Source: JAZDOK01 sp043798715
Lineage (GTDB): Bacteria; Vulcanimicrobiota; JAZDOK01
Assembly: GCA_043798715.1 (NCBI GenBank)
Contig: JAZDOK010000100.1
Location: 62,001-126,000, forward strand
Direction: 5' to 3'
Length of the DNA: 64,000 nucleotides
A model generated the notes under the pieces. It had not been told where the DNA came from and searched no databases. It worked only from the letters and a program-made list of their open reading frames with translations. The translations under genes were made by a program, and so were the position numbers. This document shows, in pieces, positions 49,776 through 57,538 of this stretch (the first letter of the stretch is position 1; the number at the start of each line of letters is the position of its first letter).

Positions 49776-51431
49776 TTACCTGAAGGCGGTTGTTTTCCCG
49801 CTCCTGTTTACCTTTACTGTGACTGTCGCGGACTGCTGTCCCTGGGCATTTTGGGCCCAGGCTGTGATTGTGTACGATCCGCCATTTACAGGAAGCCAGT
49901 CGTTTATCCTGTATTGAAAGTTGCCAGACTCATCTGCCTGAACTTGAGATGTCATAAGATCATTTTCCATGCCTACCCCAAAAACCCCCAGAGATACTTT
50001 TACGTTAAGAGAGACTTTTGCAAAGGGACTGGTCACTCCGTAAATGGTAAAATTTTTCTCTACCGTTGACCCTGGTTGAGGAGAGGTAATCTCAAGCGAA
50101 ATATCTTTTGTCACCGAAACGGGCGTGGTAGTGATGAGTGTTACGGGAGAACGACCGGGCACTTCAAGATACCCCGTAACCGGAGCGTTCTGAAAGGAAT
50201 CACCTTGTTGAACCTGATAGTTACCTGTATATGTTCCCGATGACGTTTCAACCATAGTATTGTTCCTGTGGTCCGAGCCTATGTCAAATGTCGCTCTTCC
50301 TCCAGGGTATCCCTGCATCTTTATTTGCAGCACTTTTCCGACGGCAAGAGGCCCCGTGGCATTGTGTATGATCGATTGTATAATGCCAACGGCAGAAACG
50401 GTAAAGTACCAGGTCTTCCTTAAAGTATTCCCATAAATATCTGAAGCCGAGAAAACTATTGAGTTCTGCCCCAGAGGCAGATCGTACGGCAATACATAAG
50501 ACACAAGTTCATTGCTTACCGTGGCGTTACCCGTTATGAGCTGGTTGTTGATTAAGAGATTCACTGATGAGTCAAGGAGATGGTCTCCCCCTGCTGACTC
50601 AAGCACAATCAGGATATTCGGGCGATTTGTCTTTACCGAGCTGTTTCCCTCGGGAAAGACTTTCATTACTTTAACATACTTCGCATCAATCCCTATGCCT
50701 GATTTTGCCGGGCGCATGCTTTCCCGTCCGTTCCTGCTCAACGTTCCAAAGACAGAGGCATTTAGAATATTTCCTGCAGTATCAGGAATCTTGAAGCTGC
50801 CGGTATATAATCCCTGCGAAGTCTCGGTCATCGGTATGTTAATTCCAATCCCGGCAATATCGAAGGTTGCCTTGCAACCGGGATCTCCGACGAGGGTGAC
50901 CACTATGACATTCCCGGGCTGCAGCGCTCCTGAGGCATTGTGACTTACACTCACTATATTTGGTCCTGCCGATGGCGCCGTGGGAGTGACCGGCTCCGAT
51001 ACGATGCCGCCGGTTGAGCTTATCATAACTGTTCTGGAGGCGTCCTGCCACTGCACATCCGCCCCTAGAGCTTCGCTTATAAACCTAAGGGGGACTAATG
51101 TTCTTCCACCCACCATGGTTGCGGGGACATTCAATTGTTGCGTTTTCCCATTTACCGATGCAAAAGTCGAACCCATCTGGATAATGATCTCCGTGGCATC
51201 TTTCCTGGCGGTAATTGTCTGTGTTGCCGACTTCCACTTCACATCCGCCCCGAGTTCTTCGAAGACTCCCCTCATGGGCACCATAACAGTGCCATTAATC
51301 ACCACCGGCGGTTGATCGAAGGAGATCTGCCTGGCGTTGATAAAAACCCTTATTTCCTGCGCCATCACGGGGCAGAGCATAACAAAAATGAACAGCACGG
51401 TTACAGGCAATAAAATCCATTTTTTCTTCAT
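49776..51431 (-). CDS. Secreted protein with stalk domain and Ig-like repeats
   Basis: About 551 residues. Signal peptide (WILLPVTVLFIFVMLCPVMA), then a complete copper amine oxidase N-terminal-type stalk domain with the two typical halves (INGTVMVPMRGVFEELGADV, VKWKSATQTITARKD; then GGRTLVPLRFISEALGADVQ). Residues about 150-550 are Ig/FN3-like beta domains, two of them related to each other (GNVIVVTLVGDPGCKATFDI and GKVLQIKMQGYPGGRATFDI), and a final ITSPQPGSTVEKNFTIYG domain. ATG 51431 is chosen because of AGAGGTG; the frame is open 41 codons upstream. An adhesive or cell-wall-associated role is likely. Confidence 0.75.
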   Translation of the reverse strand: MKKKWILLPVTVLFIFVMLCPVMAQEIRVFINARQISFDQPPVVINGTVMVPMRGVFEELGADVKWKSATQTITARKDATEIIIQMGSTFASVNGKTQQLNVPATMVGGRTLVPLRFISEALGADVQWQDASRTVMISSTGGIVSEPVTPTAPSAGPNIVSVSHNASGALQPGNVIVVTLVGDPGCKATFDIAGIGINIPMTETSQGLYTGSFKIPDTAGNILNASVFGTLSRNGRESMRPAKSGIGIDAKYVKVMKVFPEGNSSVKTNRPNILIVLESAGGDHLLDSSVNLLINNQLITGNATVSNELVSYVLPYDLPLGQNSIVFSASDIYGNTLRKTWYFTVSAVGIIQSIIHNATGPLAVGKVLQIKMQGYPGGRATFDIGSDHRNNTMVETSSGTYTGNYQVQQGDSFQNAPVTGYLEVPGRSPVTLITTTPVSVTKDISLEITSPQPGSTVEKNFTIYGVTSPFAKVSLNVKVSLGVFGVGMENDLMTSQVQADESGNFQYRINDWLPVNGGSYTITAWAQNAQGQQSATVTVKVNRSGKTTAFR

Positions 51432-51564
51432 TAGGAGCACCTCTTTCATGAAAAACGGGGAGCTTCGAGTGTTCCCCCTGTGGGGAGAGTGAAGTTTTTC
51501 AATGCGATGGGAATCCATACTTGCTTCATCCCCCACACAGGGCTGGCAATTCACCGAACGCAGT

Positions 51565-51906
51565 CTACCATTTAATATCCTTTGCCTTGACGTGTCCCCC
51601 CATAGTATAGCCGCCCTTCACTCTGATTATCATGTCTTTGCGAAAGCTAGCCATGGCCTGGGCATATGAGAAGAACTTATTGGCATGAGAGAACTTTGTA
51701 TTTTGGTCCAGTTCCACATATTGCACATCTTTGTTTTGCCCCTCATGGACTCTCACCTGAAGGCTGCTGCTTTCCCGCTGTACTTTCACTATCTTTACTT
51801 TGAGGTTGACCATCACCAACTGGGCGCTGACTGTTGCCGAGAAAATAAGGGACATAAACAGAATGGCAAGTGTGGCATAGATATAAAGGTTCTTTTTAAT
51901 TTGCAT
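51565..51906 (-). CDS. Small secreted protein, unknown
   Basis: A 113-residue protein: signal peptide (YIYATLAILFMSLIFSATVSA) and a small beta domain (VMVNLKVKIVKVQRESSSLQ, VQYVELDQNTKFSHANKFF, DMIIRVKGGYTMGGHVKAKD) resembling an OB-like or periplasmic barrel such as DUF5666-type folds. ATG 51906 follows AGGAGGTCG. It lies 134 bp upstream of the stalk-Ig gene, same strand. Function unknown. Confidence 0.6.
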   Translation of the reverse strand: MQIKKNLYIYATLAILFMSLIFSATVSAQLVMVNLKVKIVKVQRESSSLQVRVHEGQNKDVQYVELDQNTKFSHANKFFSYAQAMASFRKDMIIRVKGGYTMGGHVKAKDIKW

Positions 51907-51980
51907 TTTACGACCTCCTATTAAGATTGACTATGAAAACATTACCTGATTGAGACTAACGAATCCACCTTTTTGGGATG

Positions 51981-52118
51981 TCATGTCTCTGGCACACCGC
52001 TGTAGTTAATGAGCTCTTTTAACTCCGCTTCCTCAGCATCCGACCATAAAAACAGCCGTCTGCAGTAATGCAGCAAAAAAACAAACCACAGCCTGCAATA
52101 TTCTTTGCATTTGTTCAT
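51981..52118 (-). pseudogene. Degenerate paralogue of the secreted gene at 52327-52890
   Basis: ATG 52118, preceded by AAGGAGG, opens a 45-codon frame beginning MNKCKEYCRLWF, nearly the same as MNKCKRYCKMWF of the gene downstream. After codon 12 the DNA still resembles the paralogue's signal-peptide region but is out of frame, and the frame stops at 51981. Its upstream 110 bp are also a copy of the paralogue's leader. A duplicated gene start whose body has decayed. Confidence 0.55.
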
Positions 52119-52230
52119 GCGCGTCACCTCCTTGATAAAAAAATAAGATTGTCGTTCCTTCTATATAATGATACCAAAGCGATTGCCCGGTTGTATATAA
52201 GAAAAATCCTAGTTTTAGAGTTCGGGTGCG
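52119..52230 (-). promoter_or_regulatory. Upstream module copy 1
   Basis: Minus-strand copy of the shared 105-bp module, with TTTTTCTTATATACAACC, GGGCAATCGCTTTGGTATCA and TTATATAGAAGG. It ends at a ribosome site in front of the degenerate gene start at 52118. Together with that remnant and the terminator it fills the gap 51907-52326. Confidence 0.65.
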
Positions 52231-52268
52231 TATTCCGCCCTGTTGTATGCTTTGAGTGGGAGAGACCC

Positions 52269-52308
52269 AAAAAAAGAGGAGGGGCGGACTCGCCCCTCCT
52301 CTTTTTTT
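52269..52308. terminator. Strong bidirectional terminator
   Basis: Seven A, GAGGAGGGGCG, a 4-nt GACT loop, CGCCCCTCCTC, seven T; all paired. It ends the minus-strand gene 52327-52890. Confidence 0.9.
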
Positions 52309-52326
52309 CTAATGGTTGCAGCCGAT

Positions 52327-52890
52327 CTATTTTTTACTCTTTTTGTTTCCCTTGTTTCCCTGATTTCCCTGATTTCCTTTGGATTGGGGTTGTACATTTC
52401 CCGGATGTTGGTTGCCCTGATTTTCTCTGGATTGGGTTTTTGCATTTCCCTGCTGTTTGCTCTTGTTTTTGTCCCAATGCCGTTCCTTCTCCCATTGTTT
52501 CCAATATTTATTAACCTGGGAATATTTTATCTTGGCATGACCCGGGGGGAGATTGCGCCAGTCGGGAGGAAGCCCGCGCAACCCCGGAGGCACGTTCCCG
52601 GCATCGACAAAACTCCAGGGGCCGTTATATCCCGTGGCTCTGTGCCAGCGTCCCTGATACGGCCGCCACCAGGTGCCCTGATAAAAGAAAACACGCTCGG
52701 GGCTTTCGGTGATATAATAAATATAGGTTCCCGGGATAACCGCGGTGTAGGGATCCGAAGAAACCCTGATGGCCGGCACTCCGATGTTGACGTTGATGTT
52801 CACTTGGGCCAAGGCCGTGCCCACAAGAACCCCCGCCAGCAGCAGTAATGCAATAAACCACATCTTACAATACCTTTTGCATTTGTTCAT
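52327..52890 (-). CDS. Secreted Asn/Gln/Lys-rich protein
   Basis: A 187-residue protein with a signal peptide (WFIALLLLAGVLVGTALA). The mature part has VNINVNIGVPAIRVSSDPY and YYITESPERVFFYQGTWWR, GRWHRATGYNGPW, a pattern shared with small periplasmic proteins that carry a YXXW-type beta fold, then a low-complexity tail of about 50 residues (GNQGNQGNKGNKKSKK and similar). ATG 52890 follows AGGAGG at 7 nt. It is preceded by upstream module copy 2. Function unknown; the basic, repetitive tail could bind cell-wall polymers or nucleic acid. Confidence 0.65.
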   Translation of the reverse strand: MNKCKRYCKMWFIALLLLAGVLVGTALAQVNINVNIGVPAIRVSSDPYTAVIPGTYIYYITESPERVFFYQGTWWRPYQGRWHRATGYNGPWSFVDAGNVPPGLRGLPPDWRNLPPGHAKIKYSQVNKYWKQWEKERHWDKNKSKQQGNAKTQSRENQGNQHPGNVQPQSKGNQGNQGNKGNKKSKK

Positions 52891-53004
52891 TCGCTTTCCT
52901 CCTAGATAAAAATTAAGATTGCCGATCATCTTTCGCCTTTTATAATAATACCAAACCAATTGCTTGGTTGTATATAAGAAAAAGCCTGGTTTTAGAGATC
53001 GGGT
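52891..53004 (-). promoter_or_regulatory. Upstream module copy 2
   Basis: Minus-strand copy of the shared module: TTTTTCTTATATACAACC, AGCAATTGGTTTGGTATTA and TTATAAAAGGCGAAAGATGATCGGCAAT in pieces, then TTTTTATCTAGGAGG as the ribosome site of the gene at 52890. Likely promoter: TATACA, 18 bp, TATTAT with extended TGG. Confidence 0.7.
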
Positions 53005-53009
53005 ACGTA

Positions 53010-54902
53010 TCAACAGCCGGATATGACCCGGCCTTCGCCCTCCCGCCTGGTGAAGCCCGTGCGGTCAAAGTATTCCAGGAGCGGAATGACGTATTTGCGG
53101 GAGCTTGCCAGGGCATCGCGGCATTCCGCCGGGGTGAACGAGCCGCGGGCTCGGGAGAGTTCCGAAAGTTTTTTACGGGCCTCATCAAGCGCGGAGGATA
53201 GAAAGAAGATTCCCTCACCCGTCTCCGCCATTTCCCCGGAACCCCTCATGAATTCCAGTACCTCCTTAAGGAGGCGCTGGTTTTCCATTCCGCCCACGCG
53301 GATCTTCAGTTCATCCATCGAAGGCGGCTGAAAGGCAGCCTCTTCAAAGGCGCTCCGCACGAGGCGGCGGATCTCCTCCCGCCCGGAATCCAGGGAGGGA
53401 GTAAAGCCGCTTAAGAGAAACCGCTCGTCGCGGCGGACCAGACGTTTCTCCGTAACAAGGCGGTTTATGCAGAAATCCAGGAGGCGCGAGGAAATGCCGG
53501 AAAAATAAGCCCGTATTTCCCCTCCTCTCCAGCCCCATTGCCAGAAGGAGGCCTCGTGGAGGCGGCGCAGCAGGGAGACGATTTTTTCCTTAAGGTCCCG
53601 GACGCTTTCCCCGAGAGCATACCGGCGCTCCTCAGGCAAAAATAGAAGCGTCCCCTTTTCCGCTGAATCCTTGAGGAAATTTTTCCCCTCAACCGGGGAA
53701 AGCTGGATCGCCTTCAAAAGCTGATCCTCCGTGAGCAGGCCCGAGGACTCTCCCCGGAAGGCCAGACGGAGCAGGCGGGAGGCCTCTCCGGCTCCCTCCT
53801 CAAAAGGAGCGAGATTTTTTCCGGGTTTTTGAGGCAATTCGAGGATTCGCCCCCCTCCCAGGGTTCTTCCGGCATTCCCGGCCCGCAGGATGAAGGGGTC
53901 TCCGATGAAAACAAGCACATCATCCTCTAGGACCAGCCGCATCAGAAGGCCCCTGCCTTCCTCCGCATTTCTAAGGCGCGCGATCCTTCCCATGACTTCG
54001 GTCGTGCCGGCGTAGAAACGAACCTTCTCCCCGGGGCGCACCAGCTCTTCCCCTGCAAGAAGGTTAAAGGAAGTATCAAGAATCTTTGAAGGAGTTCCGT
54101 AGCCCGCAGCAAGAACAACCTGCCCCCGGCGCAGTTCCTCCGCCGGGATCCCGGCCAGGTTCAGGGCCACCCGCTGGCCGCAAAGCGCCTCCTCCCGCTC
54201 ATTTCCATGCACCTGAATGCCGCGCACGCGGGCCCGAAGAGGCGCTTTTTTCGAAGGGAGCACCCATACGGCCTCTCCCTGCCGGACCCTGCCGGAAATG
54301 AGACTTCCGGTCACCACTGTCCCGAATCCGGCTTTGACAAATACCCGATCGATAGGAAGGCGGAAAACCTCCCCGGTTCTGGGCGGCGGCAGTTTTTCCG
54401 CCTCGCGTCCGATGGCCTCCTTAAGCTCGGGAATGCCGGATCCGGTAAGCGAGGAAACAGAAATGATCGGGGCCTCCTCAAGAAAAGTGCTGCGGAGGAA
54501 CTCCCTGATACTCTCCCGGAGCAGGTCTATCTCCACCTGAGAGACCAGATCCGACTTGGTCAGGGCCACCAGTCCGCGGGGAATCGCAAGCAGACGGAGG
54601 ATCTCCAGATGCTCGCGGGTCTGCTCCCGGATCCCCTCCCTGGCGTCGATCACCAGGAGGGCCATTTCGTAGCCGCCGACGCCGGCCAGCATGTTTTTCA
54701 GAAAACGCTCATGCCCCGGTACATCCACGATGCCGGCCACCCCGACGCCGGGAAGTGAAAGGTGGGCAAAACCCAGGTCTATGGTGAGGCCGCGCCTCTT
54801 TTCTTCGGGAAGACGGTCCGGGTCGATGCCGGTTAGCGCCCGAACGAGCTCGGTCTTCCCATGATCCACATGCCCCGCCGTCCCGAGGATAAAATCCCTC
54901 AT
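53010..54902 (-). CDS. selB: Selenocysteine-specific elongation factor
   Basis: A 630-residue translation GTPase that brings Sec-tRNA(Sec) to UGA codons marked by a SECIS element. The G domain shows G1 GTAGHVDHGKTEL (residues 8-20), GLTIDLGFAHL, G3 DVPGHERFLKNM, G4 TKSD. EF-Tu-like domains 2 and 3 follow, and the C-terminal third carries winged-helix repeats (RRLHEASFWQWGW, VRSAFEEAAFQPPSMDEL, GSFTPAECRDALASSRKYVIP) that bind SECIS RNA. ATG 54902 overlaps the selA stop by four bases. Confidence 0.95.
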   Translation of the reverse strand: MRDFILGTAGHVDHGKTELVRALTGIDPDRLPEEKRRGLTIDLGFAHLSLPGVGVAGIVDVPGHERFLKNMLAGVGGYEMALLVIDAREGIREQTREHLEILRLLAIPRGLVALTKSDLVSQVEIDLLRESIREFLRSTFLEEAPIISVSSLTGSGIPELKEAIGREAEKLPPPRTGEVFRLPIDRVFVKAGFGTVVTGSLISGRVRQGEAVWVLPSKKAPLRARVRGIQVHGNEREEALCGQRVALNLAGIPAEELRRGQVVLAAGYGTPSKILDTSFNLLAGEELVRPGEKVRFYAGTTEVMGRIARLRNAEEGRGLLMRLVLEDDVLVFIGDPFILRAGNAGRTLGGGRILELPQKPGKNLAPFEEGAGEASRLLRLAFRGESSGLLTEDQLLKAIQLSPVEGKNFLKDSAEKGTLLFLPEERRYALGESVRDLKEKIVSLLRRLHEASFWQWGWRGGEIRAYFSGISSRLLDFCINRLVTEKRLVRRDERFLLSGFTPSLDSGREEIRRLVRSAFEEAAFQPPSMDELKIRVGGMENQRLLKEVLEFMRGSGEMAETGEGIFFLSSALDEARKKLSELSRARGSFTPAECRDALASSRKYVIPLLEYFDRTGFTRREGEGRVISGC

Positions 54903-56317
54903 CCGTTATCTTCAAGGGAGATCCGGCCGAAAATCTCCAGAATCATCTTGTCCTGATCCTCGCTCACGGTCCTGAGATCAAGAAGCACCTTTCCCGGGCC
55001 CTTCCGCGCGAGAAGGGGAGTGGAGTCAGCGAGAAGGCGGCGAAAGCACTCCTCCTCCGAGATAAAAAGCGGCGCCACCGCGAGCGCGAAGCTTGGAATC
55101 TTTTCAGTCGGGAAGGAGCCCCCACCTATCCGGGCTTTAGAAGGCTCGACCGAGACCCTGGCTTTGCCCTCCAGAAGAGAAGAGAGTTTGCCGGCGAGGC
55201 GGCGCGCCCGAAAGCGAATCTTCGTCACATTCGTCGTGATCATCCGCATGACCGGCAGCGTCAGTAGAGCTCCTTCCGGATCCAGATAGAGCTTGAGCGT
55301 GGCCTCAAGCACCGCAATAGTCAGCTTGTCCACCCTGAGCGCCCTGATGAGAGGATTGCTCTTGAGCTCCCGGATCAGCTCTTTTTTCCCCAGGATGATG
55401 CCGGCCTGAGGCCCGCCCAAGAGTTTGTCGCCGCTGAAACAGACGAGGTCGATTCCGGACTTGATAATATCCTGTACTGTCTCCTCCCGGTGGAGGCCGA
55501 AACGGCTCAGATCCAGAAGGAGGCCGCTGCCAAGATCTTCCAGGGTAATGATTCGGCGCTCCAGTCCCAGGGCGGACAATTCCTGGGCCGAGACGGCCTC
55601 CGTGTAGCCCAGGATCCGATAATTGCCGGGATGAGTCCTCATCATAAGCCCGGTCTTCTCGGAAATGGCGGAAGCATAATCCGAAATGCAGGTTCTGTTG
55701 GTCGTCCCCACCTCCCGGAGCAGGGCGCCGCTTCGGGAGATCACATCCGGAAGCCTGAAATGACCGCCGATTTCCACCAGCTCACCCCGCGAGACGATTA
55801 CCTCTTTCCCGCGGGAAAAGGTGTCCAGGATGAGATAGACTGCCGCCGCATTGTTGTTGACCACCACGGAGTCCTCGGCCTCCGTCAGGACGCGGAGCAA
55901 TTCCTCGATGCGCGAAAGGCGTTCCCCCCGCTCGCCGCTCCCAAGATCGATCTCCAGGGAGACGTAGTTTTCCAGAAGCCCGACCAGGTTGCTCAGAGCC
56001 TCAAGGGGAAGAGGAGATCGTCCCAGGTTGGTGTGCAGGATGACGCCGCTGGCATTGATTACGGGTTTAAGAAATGATCCGGCGAGTTCTTCCCGGACTT
56101 TCCGGAGAATATAATCCGTGAGGCGGGAGCGTCCCTCCGTCTCATCAGAAGAGGTCAAGCCCGAGAGCAGGCCAGGATTTTCCCGGAGATTCCCGACGAC
56201 GGTTTTCAGAACATTAGTAACGAGCGCCCGGGGATATTTTTTCTTCTCGATGAGTTCCCTGGCTCCGTTCTCACCGAGGAGGTCGTCAACAGCCGGAATC
56301 AACCTTCTCAAATCCAT
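54899..56317 (-). CDS. selA: L-seryl-tRNA(Sec) selenium transferase
   Basis: A 472-residue PLP enzyme converting Ser-tRNA(Sec) to Sec-tRNA(Sec) with selenophosphate. Family landmarks: GVILHTNLGRSPLPLEAL, ENNAAA-type VVNNNAAAVYLIL, REVGTTNRTCISDYASAI and the PLP lysine in CFSGDKLLGGPQAGII. ATG 56317 follows GAGGAGGAAC. It overlaps selB. Neither selD nor tRNA-Sec was found in this window, and I found no in-frame-UGA gene here that is clearly a selenoprotein. Confidence 0.95.
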   Translation of the reverse strand: MDLRRLIPAVDDLLGENGARELIEKKKYPRALVTNVLKTVVGNLRENPGLLSGLTSSDETEGRSRLTDYILRKVREELAGSFLKPVINASGVILHTNLGRSPLPLEALSNLVGLLENYVSLEIDLGSGERGERLSRIEELLRVLTEAEDSVVVNNNAAAVYLILDTFSRGKEVIVSRGELVEIGGHFRLPDVISRSGALLREVGTTNRTCISDYASAISEKTGLMMRTHPGNYRILGYTEAVSAQELSALGLERRIITLEDLGSGLLLDLSRFGLHREETVQDIIKSGIDLVCFSGDKLLGGPQAGIILGKKELIRELKSNPLIRALRVDKLTIAVLEATLKLYLDPEGALLTLPVMRMITTNVTKIRFRARRLAGKLSSLLEGKARVSVEPSKARIGGGSFPTEKIPSFALAVAPLFISEEECFRRLLADSTPLLARKGPGKVLLDLRTVSEDQDKMILEIFGRISLEDNG

Positions 56318-56342
56318 TGTTCCTCCTCTGGTCCGGCCTTGT

Positions 56343-57518
56343 TCAGAACTTCTTTATGATCGCGATCCGTTCAGCGGCCTTCCGGCACTCTTCCACCGGG
56401 GGCACCAGGGCAAAGCGGACGTATCCCTCGCCCGGATCCACCCCTTGGGCCGGCCTGGAGAGCATCGGCCCCGGCGTCACCACCACGGCGATATCCTTCC
56501 GGAGGAGCAGCCGGGCGAATTCGAAACTTGTGAGGCCCTCCGGACACTTCTGCCAGAGGTAAATGGTTCCCTGCGGCGTGCAGTCGGGAAGTCCCGCTTC
56601 TCTCAGGGCCCGAACCAGAATATCCCGCTTAAGGGTATAATTTTTCCTCAGTTCCTCCTGGTATCCGGTGTTAAGAAGCGCTTCCGCGGCTGCATCCTGG
56701 ATGAAGGTACAGGTCCCCGAATCGATATTGGTCTTGAGCTTCTTGAAAACGGAGATGATCTCCGCATCGCCGCAAATCCAGCCCGACCGGTAGCAGGTCA
56801 TGTTGGCCATCTTGCTCAAACTCTGGAACACGACGATCCCCGCCCGCCCGAACTGGAGAATGGAGCAGGGTTTATTCTCGTAGTAGTTCTCCGTGTAAGC
56901 CTCATCGGAGGCGATGATGAGGCCGTGTTCCCCGGCAAAGGCGATGGCCTTTCTATAGAAGGCCTCCGTGGCCGTCCGGGTGGTGGGATTGTTAGGGTAG
57001 TTGAGCCATAGAATTCTGGCGCTCCGGAGAATTTCCGGGGGAATGCTCTCAAAGTCAGGGAAAAAGCCGTTTTCATCCGTAAGATTCATGAAATAGGAAG
57101 TTCCGCCGGCAAAGAGGGTTCCCCGCTCGTAGGGGGGATAGCCGGGATTGGGGACCAGCACGATATCTCCGGGATCGATAAAGGCGTTCGGGAAGTTGAA
57201 GACGGCTTCCTTGCTCCCGATGGTGGCGGAGATCTCCTGGTTGGGATCAAGTTTCACGCCGAAGCGCCTCTTCATGAAGGCGGCGACGGCCTCCCGGAAC
57301 TCGGAGGAGCCGCTGTAGCTGGGGTAGCCGCTCCGGGCACACAGGTCCACGCCCCGACGGGCCGCCTCCCGGATTGATTCCGGGGTCGGATCCTGGGGAT
57401 CGCCCACCCCGAAGTCAATGGGCTGGATTCCCTCTTCTCTGAGACGGGCCACTTCTCCGTCAATTTCCGCGAAGGCGTAGCTCCCCAGCGCCCGGATCTT
57501 CTCGTTGGCGTATTTCAT
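56343..57518 (-). CDS. Class I/II PLP aminotransferase (DapL/DapC-like)
   Basis: A 391-residue fold-type I aminotransferase: IDFGVGDPQDPTPESI, RSGYPSYSGSSEFREAVAAF, NPGYPPYERGTLFAG, LNYPNNPTTRTA, ASDEAYTENYY and the PLP lysine in SLSKMANMTCYRSGW. The pattern matches the group annotated as LL-diaminopimelate or succinyl-diaminopimelate aminotransferases and related aspartate-type enzymes; substrate not certain. Located 25 bp upstream of selA on the same strand, so probably co-transcribed with it. Confidence 0.88.
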   Translation of the reverse strand: MKYANEKIRALGSYAFAEIDGEVARLREEGIQPIDFGVGDPQDPTPESIREAARRGVDLCARSGYPSYSGSSEFREAVAAFMKRRFGVKLDPNQEISATIGSKEAVFNFPNAFIDPGDIVLVPNPGYPPYERGTLFAGGTSYFMNLTDENGFFPDFESIPPEILRSARILWLNYPNNPTTRTATEAFYRKAIAFAGEHGLIIASDEAYTENYYENKPCSILQFGRAGIVVFQSLSKMANMTCYRSGWICGDAEIISVFKKLKTNIDSGTCTFIQDAAAEALLNTGYQEELRKNYTLKRDILVRALREAGLPDCTPQGTIYLWQKCPEGLTSFEFARLLLRKDIAVVVTPGPMLSRPAQGVDPGEGYVRFALVPPVEECRKAAERIAIIKKF

Positions 57519-57538
57519 ATTTTGCCTGAAGGTCAGAA

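Noticed and set aside
52215..52445. Lys/Glu-rich minus-strand frame
   Set aside because: Spans a terminator and overlaps the tail of the secreted protein in another frame.
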